From NCBI GenBank assembly GCA_963205245.1, contig CAUJIB010000057.1, positions 1-41,249 of the forward strand: a stretch of DNA of 41,249 nucleotides, written 5' to 3'. Below the pieces are notes generated by a model. It had not been told where the DNA came from. It saw only the letters and a list, made by a program, of their open reading frames with translations, and did not search any database. This stretch comes from Pseudomonadota bacterium. GTDB taxonomy: Bacteria; Pseudomonadota; Alphaproteobacteria; Rickettsiales; SXRF01. Position numbers and translations under genes: made by a program. The first letter of the stretch is position 1; every line of letters starts with the position of its first letter. Below are positions 15,091 through 23,211 of the stretch, one piece after another.

Positions 15091-16071
15091 CTAATGCAAC
15101 GCCCGCGAAGTTGCTTCTTGCATACGTTGTTTATTTAACTTTGCTACATGGCTTAAATCACTATCATTATAATTTTGCATAATGGCAGGTTCTGATTGAA
15201 TAGAAGTTTTTGTTATGTTGCCAGATGAGCTGCCATAAGCGATAAATCCCAGTTCTTGTGTATTCATCTCAGCACGGTTTATCATTCCGGTTAAATGTTT
15301 TGCACTAAGCTTGTCTTCATAACTATCTACTATTGTACTTTTAACAGCTATAGGAAGAGCGTTATAATCTTTAGCATATTTGCTTTTTATTTCTTTTTCT
15401 ATTTCAGGATTGGCTTTAAGTAATAAAGAAAAAACCTGCTCTGGTTCTAATTTACGAAATTGGCTTTGCTTAGCCATTTCTTTAAGATGGGCGTTAAATA
15501 AATATTGTGCTTTGCCGCCATTAAAACTGGAAGCCATATGGTCTGCACTCATGGATATAATTTTACTCACTCCACCGAAAGCAGTAGCGGCAATGGTATA
15601 GCCAGCACCAGTAAGTAGGGCAGTTGATAATAGGTTAGCTGCTACTGTAGCCAAAGAAGCAATACCAATAATACTAATAACACTTGTTGCCAGACCGATT
15701 TTGATATTCTTATCAATTGCCCCCAACTCTAACGCTATTGCATTTTTCTTTCCATCAGGTCTATGGCGGGCAGCAATTTCCAAATCACTAATTTTGAGTT
15801 CAGATACAGGCTTACTGGTAATAACTGATACTTCTTGTGAATAAAGATCAAGTAAGTTCTGCTTGGCTTGTCTTTCTACATGCTTGCTACGAAATAAGGT
15901 TAATCCAGAAAATGCCGCCGCTGCGGTTACGGTTCCTTCCATGCCAAAAGTAGCAGCCGCAGAGAGTTGAACAACTCCACGCAAAAACTGCAAAAAACCA
16001 ACGGCTAAGTCATTGCTTAAAAGATTGCCGAGTTTGCTGAAATAACTATCTTGTTGTTTTTTATCATCCAT
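15091..16071 (-). CDS. Unknown protein with two long hydrophobic regions
   Basis: 326 residues. The N-terminus is charged (MDDKKQQD), with no signal peptide. Two hydrophobic, alanine/glycine-rich regions, about 24-60 and 124-170, could each form a helical hairpin in a membrane. The part after 170 is soluble, rich in charged residues, and ends with a stretch containing SSSGNITKTSIQSEP and a basic helix. I recognise no family. No Shine-Dalgarno is visible before ATG 16071. About 34 nt upstream lies TTGTCATAAAATCTTCAT, the same 15-base core as upstream of the lipase-like gene at 2061, so the two may share a regulator. Topology with paired hydrophobic hairpins is common among membrane-targeted effectors, but that is only a suggestion. 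Confidence 0.6.
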   Translation of the reverse strand: MDDKKQQDSYFSKLGNLLSNDLAVGFLQFLRGVVQLSAAATFGMEGTVTAAAAFSGLTLFRSKHVERQAKQNLLDLYSQEVSVITSKPVSELKISDLEIAARHRPDGKKNAIALELGAIDKNIKIGLATSVISIIGIASLATVAANLLSTALLTGAGYTIAATAFGGVSKIISMSADHMASSFNGGKAQYLFNAHLKEMAKQSQFRKLEPEQVFSLLLKANPEIEKEIKSKYAKDYNALPIAVKSTIVDSYEDKLSAKHLTGMINRAEMNTQELGFIAYGSSSGNITKTSIQSEPAIMQNYNDSDLSHVAKLNKQRMQEATSRALH

Positions 16072-16105
16072 ATTAATAAATTATCATTAATATAAGTATT
16101 TTAGT

Positions 16106-16123
16106 ATGAAGATTTTATGACAA
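16106..16123 (-). promoter_or_regulatory. TTGTCATAAAATCTTCAT motif upstream of unknown gene
   Basis: Read on the minus strand, this 18-mer shares its first 15 bases exactly with 1975-1989. Its inner pattern TGTCATAAAA-TCTTCATACTA looks like a direct repeat with an 11-base step, the spacing used by PhoB/OmpR-type regulators. The rest of the 16072-16235 gap holds nothing I can name. Confidence 0.35.
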
Positions 16124-16235
16124 TTATATTTTTTACATGCTTTCAGTTAAGTACTTGATTTGTATTTATTAAAACAGTTGTCATCTAGAGCTTTAGCTAT
16201 GGAACTTGCAACTTTAAGTTTATAAGTCAGAATAT

Positions 16236-16451
16236 TCAAATCCCGCGCAAATACAATTCTTCCACCTTGGTTCTTGCCCAAGGGGTAGCGCGTAGGAATT
16301 TAAGGCTGGAGTTAATGCTCGGGTCAATTTTGAAGCAGCGTATATCAATTTGCTGCCCTAACTTCTCCCAACCATGCTGTTCTACTAATTTGGTTAGAAT
16401 TTCTTTTAGGGTTATTCCATGCAGCGGGTTGTTCTTTTGTGTTTCAACCAT
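16236..16451 (-). CDS. VF530-family small DNA-binding protein (DUF2132)
   Basis: 71 residues. The sequence [46 protein letters not shown] and KVEELY matches the VF530/DUF2132 family along its whole length. A solved structure in this family was described as DNA-binding; physiological role is not known. The ATG at 16451 lies two bases after the stop of the upstream RRM gene, so the two are likely translated from one message. Confidence 0.85.
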   Translation of the reverse strand: MVETQKNNPLHGITLKEILTKLVEQHGWEKLGQQIDIRCFKIDPSINSSLKFLRATPWARTKVEELYLRGI

Positions 16452-16453
16452 GT

Positions 16454-16690
16454 TTAAGCAGCAGCCTTAACACGGATTTTCTTCTTTTCTACGGTGCTGC
16501 CGTTGAGTTCTTTAATGGCAATTTCTGCCTCATGTTCAAGTGCCATCTCCACAAAGCCGAAGCCTTTAGAAGTGCCGGTCTGTGTATCCAGCACTAAATT
16601 ACAGGCTTTTATATTGCCATATTTTTTGAATAATTTTGCAAGATCGTTCTCGCTAAAATTACGTGGTAGATTAAGAACGAGCAATTTCAT
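16454..16690 (-). CDS. Small single-RRM RNA-binding protein
   Basis: 78 residues, one RNA recognition motif and nothing else. RNP2 is KLLVLNLP at the N-terminus and RNP1 is KGFGFVEM at about 42-49; the aromatic residues that stack on RNA bases are kept in RNP1. Such short RRM proteins occur in cyanobacteria and proteobacteria and are often cold- or stress-linked; no target can be inferred. It is the first gene of a pair with the VF530 protein. Confidence 0.9.
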   Translation of the reverse strand: MKLLVLNLPRNFSENDLAKLFKKYGNIKACNLVLDTQTGTSKGFGFVEMALEHEAEIAIKELNGSTVEKKKIRVKAAA

Positions 16691-16773
16691 AAATACCCAT
16701 ATAGTTTTGATTTAATAATAACGGAATAGCTTATATCCTAGTTTATCTGCTATCAAAAGGTAAAACATAATGA

Positions 16774-16850
16774 TGGCGGGAGTGACGGGACTCGAACCCG
16801 CGACCTTCGGCGTGACAGGCCGACGCTCTAACCAACTGAGCTACACCCCC
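16774..16850 (-). tRNA. tRNA-Asp (GTC)
   Basis: A 77-base cloverleaf on the minus strand with the 3' CCA encoded. The acceptor arm GGGGGTG pairs with CACTCCC, the anticodon loop reads CTGTCAC, and GGTTCGAGTCC forms the T arm. Lies 54 nt downstream of tRNA-Val on the same strand, as commonly seen after hupB in alphaproteobacteria. Confidence 0.96.
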
Positions 16851-16880
16851 TTATAGGGACTATTATATTCCATGGTATAA

Positions 16881-16908
16881 ACCATCCTCAGCTTTAGCGT
16901 AGGATGGT
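16881..16908 (-). repeat. 8-bp inverted repeat overlapping the tRNA-Val CCA end
   Basis: ACCATCCT (16881-16888) and AGGATGGT (16901-16908) are perfect inverted repeats around a 12-base loop. On the minus strand the stem begins at the tRNA-Val discriminator base and includes its encoded CCA, so the hairpin would pair the 3' end of the precursor. Could guide or delay 3' processing, or be a degraded element. Confidence 0.5.
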
Positions 16909-16980
16909 GGGCGATGAGAGACTCGAACTCCCGACCCTCTCGGTGTAAACGAGATGCTCTACCAACTGAGCTAATCGCCC
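16905..16980 (-). tRNA. tRNA-Val (TAC)
   Basis: A 76-base cloverleaf on the minus strand, CCA encoded. Acceptor GGGCGAT pairs with ATCGCCC; anticodon stem TCTCG/CGAGA encloses loop TTTACAC, giving anticodon TAC. The T arm carries GTTCGAGTC. Confidence 0.96.
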
Positions 16981-17052
16981 GTTCCAAGGAAACCTTTATA
17001 AAACGGAAGTAGTTTACTACCCTCTTTTTTTTATTATTGCAATAGTTGAGTT

Positions 17053-17099
17053 AAAAAAAAAGAAGCGTTTAAGATTTTTTCTTAAACGCTTCTTTTTTT
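17053..17099. terminator. Strong bidirectional intrinsic terminator
   Basis: GAAGCGTTTAAG (17062-17073) and CTTAAACGCTTC (17081-17092) form a perfect 12-bp stem with a 7-base loop. An A-run precedes and a T-run follows, so on either strand the stem is followed by a U-tract. On the minus strand it ends the HU gene message, 19 nt past the stop, and separates it from the tRNA genes. Confidence 0.93.
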
Positions 17100-17117
17100 A
17101 AAGAAAAAGCAGCTGAA

Positions 17118-17414
17118 TTATGCTGCTTTTTTCTTAGAAGATTTATTAACAACTTCACTCAAAGCTTTACCAGGTTTGAATTTTGGCTTATTAGAAGCAG
17201 CAATTTTTATAACTGCGCCAGTGCGTGGGTTACGGCCTTCAGTTGCTTTGCGGTGAACAACAGCAAAAGTTCCAAAACCAACAAGGCGGATTTCATCACC
17301 TTTAGAAAGAGCTTTAGAAACTACAGCGATAAAAGCATCAATTGCTTCTGCTGCTTTTGCTTTAGTAAGATCAGATTTATCTGCTACTTCAGCGATCAAT
17401 TCATTTTTATTCAT
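17118..17414 (-). CDS. hupB: HU-family DNA-binding protein
   Basis: 98 residues. The HU/IHF fold is clear: MNKNELIAEVADKSDLTKAKA, the dimer core ALSKGDEIRLVGFGTF, and the DNA-intercalating arm with GRNPRTG (about 61-67). A lysine-rich tail KSSKKKAA extends the usual 90 residues slightly. HU bends and compacts DNA. GGGAG just before the ATG gives a good ribosome site. In most alphaproteobacteria lon stands immediately upstream; here clpX does, 263 nt away. Confidence 0.96.
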   Translation of the reverse strand: MNKNELIAEVADKSDLTKAKAAEAIDAFIAVVSKALSKGDEIRLVGFGTFAVVHRKATEGRNPRTGAVIKIAASNKPKFKPGKALSEVVNKSSKKKAA

Positions 17415-17475
17415 ATTTTCTACTCCCTAGTTGCTACTGATATTTGTAAAGGTGAAATGAACCGTTCAAATCACC

Positions 17476-17491
17476 AGCTTAAATATAAGCT
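17476..17491. promoter_or_regulatory. Inverted repeat upstream of hupB
   Basis: AGCTTAAATATAAGCT is a 6+6 inverted repeat with a 4-base centre, about 62 nt upstream of the HU start. It could be an operator, but no factor can be named. The rest of the 17415-17677 spacer is AT-rich and without a supported gene. Confidence 0.25.
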
Positions 17492-17677
17492 ACGCGTTGA
17501 ATCAAGCATGGAAAAAAACAAATGTAAATAACAAATTCGCATGTTTTTGAGAAAAAATGCAGGAAATATGGGGTTTTTAGCCTGATAATAATATTCAGTC
17601 AGTAACCCTATAACAGCATATAACATTTTTTTTGCTGCTTACAGTTATTAAAAAAAAATCTAAAATATTTATTAGGA

Positions 17678-18937
17678 CTATTTTTTACTGGCTGTTTTTT
17701 GATCAGAACGCACTATAACCGGAGCAGCATTATTATCAATAACATCAGCGTTAATTATGACTTCCTCAACATTCTCTTGGCTTGGGATTTCATACATTAA
17801 ATCTAACAAATGCCCTTCTAAAATTGCTCGCAATCCACGCGCACCGGTTTTGCGTTTTATAGCTTGTCCAGCGATTGCCCTCAGTGCGTCATCAGAGAAG
17901 CGTAAATGTACGCCTTCCATTTCAAACAACTTCTGATATTGCTTTACCAATGCATTTTTAGGCTCAGTGAGGATAGAAATAAGAGCTTCTTCATCCAGAT
18001 CGGTAAGGGTGGCGATAACCGGCAGGCGACCCACAAATTCTGGTATCAAGCCGAATTTAAGTAAATCCTCAGGCTCAACTTTTGCAAATAAATCACCAAT
18101 GCGTTGATTTTCTTTGCTGCGTACATCAGCACCGAAACCGATTGCTGTTCCTTTACCGCGGGCTGCAATAATTTTTTCTAGACCGGAAAACGCTCCGCCA
18201 CAGATAAAGAGGATATTAGAGGTATCAACCTGTAAAAATTCTTGTTGCGGATGTTTGCGTCCACCTTGCGGAGGTACGGATGCAACAGTACCTTCCATAA
18301 GTTTTAGAAGTGCTTGTTGCACACCTTCGCCGGATACGTCACGTGTGATGGACGGGTTATCAGATTTACGGGAAATCTTATCTACTTCGTCAATATATAC
18401 GATGCCGCGTTGGGCGCGTTCCACATTATAATCAGCAGCCTGAAGCAGACGTAAAATAATATTTTCGACGTCTTCACCAACATAACCAGCTTCGGTAAGG
18501 GTAGTGGCATCAGCCATTGTAAACGGCACATCCAGAATACGTGCGAGAGTTTGGGCGAGAAGGGTTTTACCTGAGCCGGTAGGGCCAATCACTAGAATAT
18601 TTGATTTGGCAAGTTCAACATCGGCATTTTTCTCAAGAAGTGAAACACGCTTGTAATGGTTATGAACGGCAACGGAGAGAACTTTTTTCGCCTGATATTG
18701 ACCGATAACATAATCATCAAGGACTTTGCATATATCAGCAGGTTTAGCAATCTCATCGCCTTCTTTAGCTAGAACACCTTTGTCGGCCGCTCGGATAATA
18801 TCCATGCATAACACAACGCATTCATCGCAGATAAATACAGTTGGTCCTGCAATAAGTTTGCGTACTTCATGCTCGCTTTTGCCGCAAAATGAGCAATAGC
18901 GTGTATTTTTTGTTTCTCTGCTACCTGTTTTCGTCAC
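17678..18937 (-). CDS. clpX: ATP-dependent Clp protease ATP-binding subunit ClpX
   Basis: 419 residues, standard. The N-terminal zinc-binding domain has CSFC (15, 18) and CDEC (37, 40). The AAA+ module has Walker A GPTGSGKT (about 118-125), the pore loop GYVGEDVE, Walker [11 protein letters not shown], and the sensor 2 region in [10 protein letters not shown]. ClpX unfolds tagged proteins and feeds them to ClpP. It is the 3' gene of a tig-clpP-clpX run, 48 nt after the ClpP stop. The next gene is hupB, not lon. Confidence 0.97.
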   Translation of the reverse strand: MTKTGSRETKNTRYCSFCGKSEHEVRKLIAGPTVFICDECVVLCMDIIRAADKGVLAKEGDEIAKPADICKVLDDYVIGQYQAKKVLSVAVHNHYKRVSLLEKNADVELAKSNILVIGPTGSGKTLLAQTLARILDVPFTMADATTLTEAGYVGEDVENIILRLLQAADYNVERAQRGIVYIDEVDKISRKSDNPSITRDVSGEGVQQALLKLMEGTVASVPPQGGRKHPQQEFLQVDTSNILFICGGAFSGLEKIIAARGKGTAIGFGADVRSKENQRIGDLFAKVEPEDLLKFGLIPEFVGRLPVIATLTDLDEEALISILTEPKNALVKQYQKLFEMEGVHLRFSDDALRAIAGQAIKRKTGARGLRAILEGHLLDLMYEIPSQENVEEVIINADVIDNNAAPVIVRSDQKTASKK

Positions 18938-18985
18938 TTTACTCTCCTTGTAATCCTGCCTTAATTGGTTCTGCGCAGAATATAA

Positions 18986-19627
18986 TTATTTTTTCTTATC
19001 GGATGAAACGTCCTCACCACCGCGTTTTTCAATAATATGGTCAATCAATCCGAATTCTTTTGCCATATCAGCAGTCATAAAATTATCACGCTCCATATTC
19101 TTTTCAACATGCGAAAGCTTCTGTCCAGTATGTTTTACATAAATTTGGTTTAGGCGTGCTTTTAGTGAAAGAATTTCCCTTGCATGAATTTCAATATCAG
19201 TTGCCTGACCTGAGAATCCACCAGATGGCTGATGGATCATGATACGGGAATTCGGCAAGGTATAACGTTGCCCCGGTTCGCCGGCTGTAAGAAGCAGTGA
19301 TCCCATAGAGGCAGCCTGTCCAAAGCACAAGGTGGAAACTTTCGGGCGGATATATTGCATGGTGTCATAAATTGAAAGACCTGATGTCACAACGCCACCC
19401 GGAGAGTTGATGTACATGAAAATTTCTTTGTCAGGATTTTCTGATTCCAAAAACAATAGCTGGGCGCAAATCAGAGACGCCATATTATCGTTTACAGGAC
19501 CAATCAAAAATATAATCCGTTCTTTAAGTAAGCGTGAATAAATATCAAAAGAACGCTCGCCGCGGCTGGTTTGTTCAATAACCATCGGAACTAGAATGTT
19601 TGCATAAACATCTTGAATATCTGCCAT
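18986..19627 (-). CDS. clpP: ATP-dependent Clp protease proteolytic subunit ClpP
   Basis: 213 residues from the ATG at 19627; the track starts six codons upstream, but AGGAT is properly spaced only before 19627 and family N-termini begin like [16 protein letters not shown]. The serine protease triad is visible: Ser about 107 in GQAASMGS, His about 132 in [10 protein letters not shown], and an Asp further on. IVPVN-type strand and INSPGG oxyanion loop are present. It forms the 14-mer barrel used by ClpX. The C-terminal tail SSDKKK is slightly longer than usual. Confidence 0.97.
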   Translation of the reverse strand: MADIQDVYANILVPMVIEQTSRGERSFDIYSRLLKERIIFLIGPVNDNMASLICAQLLFLESENPDKEIFMYINSPGGVVTSGLSIYDTMQYIRPKVSTLCFGQAASMGSLLLTAGEPGQRYTLPNSRIMIHQPSGGFSGQATDIEIHAREILSLKARLNQIYVKHTGQKLSHVEKNMERDNFMTADMAKEFGLIDHIIEKRGGEDVSSDKKK

Positions 19628-19700
19628 TGTTTTTATCCTAATCAATTAATTAATATCACTATATAACCTTAAGCAGTAGCTGGTAAAAGTTAATAAAATA

Positions 19701-21110
19701 TTACTCTGAATCTTTCTTTTTTGATTTTGTTTTAGAAGCTGTTTTAGATTTTTCAGATTTGCTAGGTTTTTCGTCGCTCGCATCACCTTCCAATTCTTTT
19801 TTTGCAACTTCAATTAATTCAGAAATTGATAATTTTGCATCGTCAAATTTAACCTTACCCAAGATCAGATCTACTGATTTTTCTTCCAGTATAGGACCGC
19901 GCAGATTTTCAAGGCGGTCAGGATTTTTCTGGTAGAATTCAAAAATCTTTCTTTCTTGCCCTGGGAATTGGCGGGCTTGCTGCATCACTGCTTTGGAAAT
20001 TTCATCACGGCTTACCTGTATTTTATTTCTAGTTCCGATTTCTGCAAGCAGGATGCCTAGGGTTACGCGGCGGCGGGCGATCTGCTTATATTCTTCGGTA
20101 AGTTCCTCATCGCTTTTTCCCTGTAGTGATTCATCACCTTCGGCCTGCGATTGTTTTACCCGTTCCCAGATGGTTTTGAATTCCATTTCTACCATGCTTT
20201 CCGGCAGGTCAAATGTGTATTTATTTTCCAGTATATCAAATAGTTGTTTTTTTAGCTGGTCACGCACTACCTGATCAAATTCACTGGCAAGTTGTGAGCG
20301 GATAGCTTCATGAAAAGCGGTAAGGTTAGCAAAGCCGCGGGAAGTGGCGAATTCTTCGTTTATCTCAGGTGTTTTTGCTTCTTGCACTGAGTTCACAGTT
20401 ACTTCAAACTCGGCATCTTTACCTGCTAGTTGCGCGCTTGGATATTGTTCAGGGAAAGTAACTTTTACGGTGCATTTATCACCTGATTTTTTGCCAATCA
20501 GCTGGTCTTCAAAGCCAGCTATAAACTGGTTGCTTCCAAGTTCAAGGTCAAAATTTTCTGCGCTGCCGCCTGCAAAAGCTTCACCGTCCACGCTGCCTTT
20601 GAAATCAATTTTTACGATATTGCCTTTTTGTGCTTTTGTATTTTCAGGAAGTGCTACAAATTGCGGGCTTTGTTCAGCTATGCGTTTTGCTGCATCGTCA
20701 ATATCGCTTTGTGCAACTTCAAAAATATTGCGTTTAAGTGTAATGCCGTCAAAAGACAATTCTGGAACTTCAGGGAAAATTTCCATTTCAACTTTGAAAG
20801 CCAGTTCACCGCCTTCTTTGTAATCTTCCACGGCTACTTGTGGTGTGTAGGTCGGACGGAATTTATTCTTGCTTACAATATCACCAATTGAGCTGTTGAT
20901 AACTTGCTTTATAACATCCGCCTGCACCGCCTTGCCATAACGTTTTTCCAATACTTTCATTGGCACTTGGCCAGCGCGGAAACCGTCAATTTTCGCGGTT
21001 TTACCAACTTCTTTTAATTCACTTTCAGTGCGCGTTCTGATATCGTCTGCACCTACGATGATTTTGAAATTCTTTTTAAGACCTTTAGATTCTAATTCGG
21101 TAACCTGCAT
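19701..21110 (-). CDS. tig: Trigger factor
   Basis: 469 residues, a little longer than the usual 430-450 because of a lysine/serine-rich tail (about 445-469). The N-terminal ribosome-binding domain has the signature GFRAGQVP (about 43-50); the FKBP-type prolyl isomerase domain lies at about 155-245 (KIDFKGSVDGEAFAGG, FDLELGSNQFIAGFED); the C-terminal chaperone arms follow. It binds near the ribosome exit tunnel and shields nascent chains. As usual it heads the tig-clpP-clpX run. The 183-nt region upstream is AT-rich and should hold the promoter; I cannot mark a heat-shock site with confidence. Confidence 0.96.
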   Translation of the reverse strand: MQVTELESKGLKKNFKIIVGADDIRTRTESELKEVGKTAKIDGFRAGQVPMKVLEKRYGKAVQADVIKQVINSSIGDIVSKNKFRPTYTPQVAVEDYKEGGELAFKVEMEIFPEVPELSFDGITLKRNIFEVAQSDIDDAAKRIAEQSPQFVALPENTKAQKGNIVKIDFKGSVDGEAFAGGSAENFDLELGSNQFIAGFEDQLIGKKSGDKCTVKVTFPEQYPSAQLAGKDAEFEVTVNSVQEAKTPEINEEFATSRGFANLTAFHEAIRSQLASEFDQVVRDQLKKQLFDILENKYTFDLPESMVEMEFKTIWERVKQSQAEGDESLQGKSDEELTEEYKQIARRRVTLGILLAEIGTRNKIQVSRDEISKAVMQQARQFPGQERKIFEFYQKNPDRLENLRGPILEEKSVDLILGKVKFDDAKLSISELIEVAKKELEGDASDEKPSKSEKSKTASKTKSKKKDSE

Positions 21111-21293
21111 GATAATTCTCTTTGTCGTTGATTAATTAATTATGTTTTGTGAATATAAAACTGCCTGCAAAAGCTCTTCACTTTTGTGCCGTATATATAA
21201 CTGATAGGTTAATACATGCCTTAGGCAAAAGCATAACGCAACAAAAAAGGTAAGCTAGTTTATTTTGTATAGGTAAGGGGACTAAGGGGGATA

Positions 21294-22052
21294 TTATCCT
21301 TTAGATGTTTCTAACAAGTCTCTTGGAAGAACTGAGGCGTCCCTTATAGGGGGACTGGCAAGATTGCCAAGAATCGCGTTATTTGCGTTTTTAGATTGAA
21401 ACGTCACGTTTTTATGGCTTCCAGCAGACTCAGCTTTTTCTTGCTTGGATGAGTCCATTTTAGATGCTTCCGTTTCTTGTTTTTGGGGAGCAGGTTTAAT
21501 AGCAATTGCTTCTGCTGAAGGGTTGTTTATTGATTCTAAAAATTTTTCTTTATCTTTTATTCCAATACCTTGGGCGAAATCTTTTAAGTTGGATTCGCTG
21601 GTATGCTTTGTCCAGATAGAGGTCAGGTTATCTATTGATTTATTGCCGCTGTTCATCCATTCTTTGACTGTATCTACAATAGAGCTGATATAATTTTTAC
21701 CCTTTGAGGTAAAAGCTGTAAATGCAGCTGTAAACAAATTGCCATCAGCAATATTGCTGCCGATAGTCATTGTATTGTCTAGTTTTTTTTGGTCAAAGCC
21801 GTTGGAAGCTGCGTTTATCATGTCCTTTTGGAAGCTTGGCAGCCATTCTTTTACAACAGCCTCTTTTGTCCTTTTATCTATTTCGGCAGCCGATAAATCT
21901 TCTCCAGCCATCTTTGCGGCATTCGCTACGTTTTTCTGTTCTTGGGAAAAGGCCTCAGATACAAGCTCAGACATTGGGTTTCTAACACCGCTTAGTGCAG
22001 CTTCAGTTAGCTTTTTGGTATTTTCTATAGCTTTATTCGGATCAAATGCCAT
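21294..22052 (-). CDS. Unknown soluble protein with low-complexity C-terminus
   Basis: 252 residues from the ATG at 22052 (MAFDPNKAIENTKKL); the track start at 22076 adds eight residues with no better ribosome site. No signal peptide or TM segment. The first 165 residues are predicted helical by composition, with conserved-looking aromatic patches (KEWLPSFQKDM, VKEWMNSG). From about 175 the sequence becomes glutamine-, lysine-, serine- and glutamate-rich (APQKQETEASK, SSKQEKAES). No family is recognised. A near-match to the TTGTCAyAAAATyTT motif lies about 66 nt upstream. A charged, disordered tail of this kind is common in type IV secretion substrates, but equally in many structural proteins. 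Confidence 0.55.
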   Translation of the reverse strand: MAFDPNKAIENTKKLTEAALSGVRNPMSELVSEAFSQEQKNVANAAKMAGEDLSAAEIDKRTKEAVVKEWLPSFQKDMINAASNGFDQKKLDNTMTIGSNIADGNLFTAAFTAFTSKGKNYISSIVDTVKEWMNSGNKSIDNLTSIWTKHTSESNLKDFAQGIGIKDKEKFLESINNPSAEAIAIKPAPQKQETEASKMDSSKQEKAESAGSHKNVTFQSKNANNAILGNLASPPIRDASVLPRDLLETSKG

Positions 22053-22274
22053 CTTTAATTCTCTGCTAAATATCATTACTTCACGCTATAATCTAACATG
22101 TTAATAGTTTTTGTGGTGTTAAAATTTTGTGACAATGGATATTTGTTATTTGAAAACATTGTAATATATCATTAATATATTGTAAAATAATAATTTATTA
22201 AAATGTTGGTTATCTAAAAATAGTTGTATTATAATAGCCTTCCTTATAAATTTTAGCCTGTTACTGGAGTAAAC
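22053..22274. promoter_or_regulatory. Divergent AT-rich spacer with TTGTCACAAAATTTTAA
   Basis: About 220 bases between the unknown gene and lolA. On the minus strand TTGTCACAAAATTTTAA occupies 22119-22135, a near-match to the motif at 1975 and 16123. For lolA, GGAG lies properly before the ATG at 22275. No small ORF is supported. Confidence 0.3.
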
Positions 22275-22916
22275 ATGATAAAAAAGATTATTTTAGCATT
22301 AGTTTTAGTTTTAACCCCATATGCCAGTTTTGCAGGAATTGATAATCCTGTGACTTTTCTTAGTGAGGCGGAGCTTGCCAAATATAAAAAAACTATAACA
22401 AGGGTAGAAACTTATTTAAGTGGTCTTACCACTATAACCTCGGAATTTATTCAAGTCGCGCCGGATGGCAAACTTTCCAGTGGAAAATTCTTTCTTGAGC
22501 GCCCGGGTCGGATGCGCTGGCAATATAACCCGCCAACACCCATTCTGATGGTAGCGAATGGTTCGGAGATGATATATTATGATTATGAGCTGGAGCAAAT
22601 CAGCCATATTCCGCTTGATTCTACCCTGATAGGTTTTTTGGCTCAGGATAAAATCCGTTTTGATAATAATGTTGGGGTGATTTCTTTCACGGAAAACGCC
22701 GGTACAATCCGCATCGGTGTGGCTCAGCATGATAAACCGAAAGATGGTCAGTTAGTATTGGAATTTTCTGATAAACCGCTGCTTATCCGCAATATGATAG
22801 TAACAGATACTAATGGTCAGGTAACCACAGTTTCTTTGAATAATGCCAATTTTGGGGCAAAAATTGATAAAAAACTCTTTGATTTCCGCGATCCGCGTAA
22901 ACCAAGAAGGTTATAG
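22275..22916 (+). CDS. lolA: Outer-membrane lipoprotein carrier protein LolA
   Basis: 213 residues with a typical Sec signal peptide (KK, hydrophobic core, cleavage after PYASFA at about residue 20). Mature protein shows the LolA half-barrel features: TSEFIQVAPDGKLSSGKFFLERPGRMRWQYNPP, then short strands and SLNNANFGAKIDKKLFDF near the end. It carries lipoproteins across the periplasm from the LolCDE-type transporter encoded at 3278-5201 to the outer-membrane receptor. A clear SD (ctGGAGtaaac) supports the start. infA follows 76 nt downstream. Confidence 0.93.
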   Translation: MIKKIILALVLVLTPYASFAGIDNPVTFLSEAELAKYKKTITRVETYLSGLTTITSEFIQVAPDGKLSSGKFFLERPGRMRWQYNPPTPILMVANGSEMIYYDYELEQISHIPLDSTLIGFLAQDKIRFDNNVGVISFTENAGTIRIGVAQHDKPKDGQLVLEFSDKPLLIRNMIVTDTNGQVTTVSLNNANFGAKIDKKLFDFRDPRKPRRL

Positions 22917-22992
22917 TTTTTAACTACTTCACATTTGCAAATGCCAATGCTATAAGGCTGGTGCTTAGTTAGTATATTGTGTAAAGGATGTT

Positions 22993-23211
22993 ATGGCAAA
23001 AGAAGAACTATTAGAATTTCCAGGGCGGGTTATTGAGCTGCTTCCCAATGCGACTTTCCGTGTGGAATTGGAAAACGGGCATATCGTAATTGCCCACACC
23101 TCTGGAAAAATGCGTAAAAACCGTATTCGTGTGCTTGCTGGTGATAAGGTGATAGTGGAAATGACACCATACGACCTGACCAAAGGGCGTGTTAAATTCC
23201 GTGAAAAATAA
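22993..23211 (+). CDS. infA: Translation initiation factor IF-1
   Basis: 72 residues, exactly the standard length, a single S1-like OB fold: [49 protein letters not shown] and YDLTKGRV. It binds the ribosomal A site during initiation. AAAGGATG precedes the ATG. The stop overlaps the start region of maf, an infA-maf neighbourhood common in alphaproteobacteria. Confidence 0.98.
   Translation: MAKEELLEFPGRVIELLPNATFRVELENGHIVIAHTSGKMRKNRIRVLAGDKVIVEMTPYDLTKGRVKFREK

Noticed and set aside
16177-16207. GTTGTCATCTAGAGCTTTAGC as another copy of the GTCATCT repeat
   Set aside because: Similarity to the repeat at 15036 breaks down after about ten bases; could be a decayed copy but not supportable.
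20344-20823. 159-residue plus-strand ORF opposite trigger factor
   Set aside because: Serine/proline-rich antisense of tig; no start signal or family.
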